A stretch of 6,307 bases of DNA from Chitinophagaceae bacterium (GTDB lineage: Bacteria; Bacteroidota; Bacteroidia; Chitinophagales; Chitinophagaceae). The stretch spans positions 1-6,307 of the forward strand of contig CANEWV010000104.1 of the NCBI GenBank assembly GCA_947442905.1, read 5' to 3'. Under the pieces are notes generated by a model. It was not told the origin of the DNA and did no database searches. It saw nothing but the letters and a program-made list of their open reading frames with translations. The first letter of the stretch is position 1; the number at the start of each line of letters is the position of its first letter. Both the position numbers and the translations under genes were made by a program. Positions 5,816-6,307 of this stretch are shown in pieces.

Positions 5816-5837
5816 GATTAATTAAGGATTAATTAAG
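5816..5837. repeat. perfect 11-bp tandem direct repeat (two copies)
   Basis: GATTAATTAAG occurs at 5816-5826 and again at 5827-5837 with no mismatch. Each copy contains the palindrome TTAATTAA (5818-5825 and 5829-5836), so two palindromes lie 11 bp apart, about one helical turn. The repeat fills the gap between the VanZ-like and lipoprotein genes and covers the VanZ-like stop codon (5833-5835). It may be slippage in A/T-rich DNA or a paired binding site. Confidence 0.8.
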
Positions 5838-6207
5838 AATATTTATTTATAAAATATTTTGAAAAATAAAATATAACAATTCCAAGAAATAACCCTATGC
5901 AATTAAACTTAATATCTTCAATATCAAAACGTCCATGTATCACTTTACCTATATATTTTAGAGAGATCCTATTCGAGAAATCCTGCGCTATCTCAATAAA
6001 TATGCCAAAAAGAAAAAGCACAATTGAAACTAAAAACCTTTTATTGGGAATTAGCAATGCTAAAAATATAAACGCGCCGAAGTAAAATAAAGAATGTAAC
6101 TCTTTATCAAAATGATAAAATATTTTCGGAAGCTTTATCATGAAACCGAAAATTATAAGACAAGCAAAAATTATAATAATTAGATTCTTATACTGGTTAT
6201 TTTTCAT
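5833..6207 (-). CDS. VanZ-like family membrane protein
   Basis: This 124-residue protein has four hydrophobic segments (about 8-24, 38-54, 57-72, 101-118), the usual size of small VanZ-like proteins. Conserved features are FDKELHSLFYFGAF (33-46, with Asp34 and His38), the helix end IFIEIAQDFSNR (69-80, Glu72 and Gln75), and GRFDIEDIKFNCIGLFLG (92-109, with Arg93, Asp95, Asp98, Asn102 and Gly105). The family is named after VanZ of teicoplanin resistance, but most members, including such stand-alone genes in Bacteroidota, have no known role in resistance; an envelope-related membrane role is all that can be inferred. The ATG at 6207 places the first helix at residue 8. The frame stays open upstream to the window edge, but those 33 codons are Asn-rich, hydrophilic and lack another ATG, so an extension is unlikely. 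Strongly A/T-rich codons are used. Confidence 0.85.
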   Translation of the reverse strand: MKNNQYKNLIIIIFACLIIFGFMIKLPKIFYHFDKELHSLFYFGAFIFLALLIPNKRFLVSIVLFLFGIFIEIAQDFSNRISLKYIGKVIHGRFDIEDIKFNCIGLFLGIVIFYFSKYFINKYS

Positions 6208-6208
6208 T

Positions 6209-6307
6209 ATGGAATTTAAAATATCATTATTTATAACAACATTATTACTTAGTTTATTATTTACAATATTTTTAGAATTATTTCTTTCAAGAAAATTGAT
6301 ACTATTT
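6209..6307 (+). CDS. possible start of a membrane protein, truncated by window end
   Basis: An ATG at 6209 opens 33 codons without a stop to the window edge. The peptide begins MEFKISLFITTLLLSLLFTI and is a clean N-terminal membrane segment or signal anchor, followed by a charged ELFLSRK. Against it, the start lies one base from the ATG of the VanZ-like gene on the other strand, leaving no room for separate promoters, and antisense A/T-rich DNA readily gives Leu/Phe/Ile-rich frames. It has no recognisable promoter apart from a weak TATTTTTC-like stretch at 6199-6205. Treat it as a candidate only. Confidence 0.25.
   Translation, partial: MEFKISLFITTLLLSLLFTIFLELFLSRKLILF

Noticed and set aside
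5897..6085. 62-codon + frame antisense to the VanZ-like gene
   Set aside because: The VanZ-like conserved residues lie on the other strand; this frame is a shadow.
5833..6207. Reading the VanZ-like gene as a glycopeptide-resistance determinant
   Set aside because: No VanA/VanH/VanX-type ligase or regulatory genes are nearby, and most VanZ-like proteins have no shown role in resistance.

Overview
The window looks like chromosomal DNA from a Bacteroidota bacterium, probably near Chitinophagaceae/Sphingobacteriales. Signs are the Bacteroidota-type -7 element TAnnTTTG upstream of several starts, the lack of strong Shine-Dalgarno sites, A/T-rich codon use, and families common in this phylum (DUF2147, a DUF6268-like outer-membrane barrel, loose-lipobox lipoproteins). 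The genus cannot be fixed from sequence reading alone.

Left region (1-660, + strand): a possible tail of an upstream gene, then a FluC/CrcB fluoride channel, then an unlisted 50-codon membrane protein (457-609) with its own promoter. A perfect hairpin with A and T tracts on both sides (627-652) can stop transcription from both directions. Middle-left (673-2516, - strand): a likely two-gene unit, an acyltransferase-3 membrane protein followed after 38 bp by a signal-less NlpC/P60 peptidase with an N-terminal SH3-like part. Both fit cell-envelope chemistry, one as a glycan O-acyltransferase and one as a muropeptide-recycling peptidase. Middle (2607-4413, + strand): a nitroreductase-fold flavoprotein, transcribed divergently from the acyltransferase, then a secreted outer-membrane beta-barrel protein.

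Right region (4405-6307): four consecutive - strand genes encoding a VanZ-like membrane protein, a cysteine-rich lipoprotein, a 91-residue membrane protein and a secreted DUF2147 protein. The DUF2147 gene converges on the barrel gene and overlaps it by 9 bp. This flank is much more A/T-rich than the left: I counted 11 G+C in 6181-6240 against 29 in 241-300. It has small, poorly conserved envelope genes, which suggests accessory or faster-evolving DNA. At the far right both strands are open to the window edge, so the gene arrangement there is unresolved.

No rRNA, tRNA, CRISPR array, insertion sequence, transposase or integrase was seen. No intergenic gap exceeds 300 bp. I found no convincing new multi-gene system. 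The best leads are the small membrane gene at 457-609, the unknown lipoprotein/membrane cluster at right, and an 11-bp perfect tandem repeat within it.
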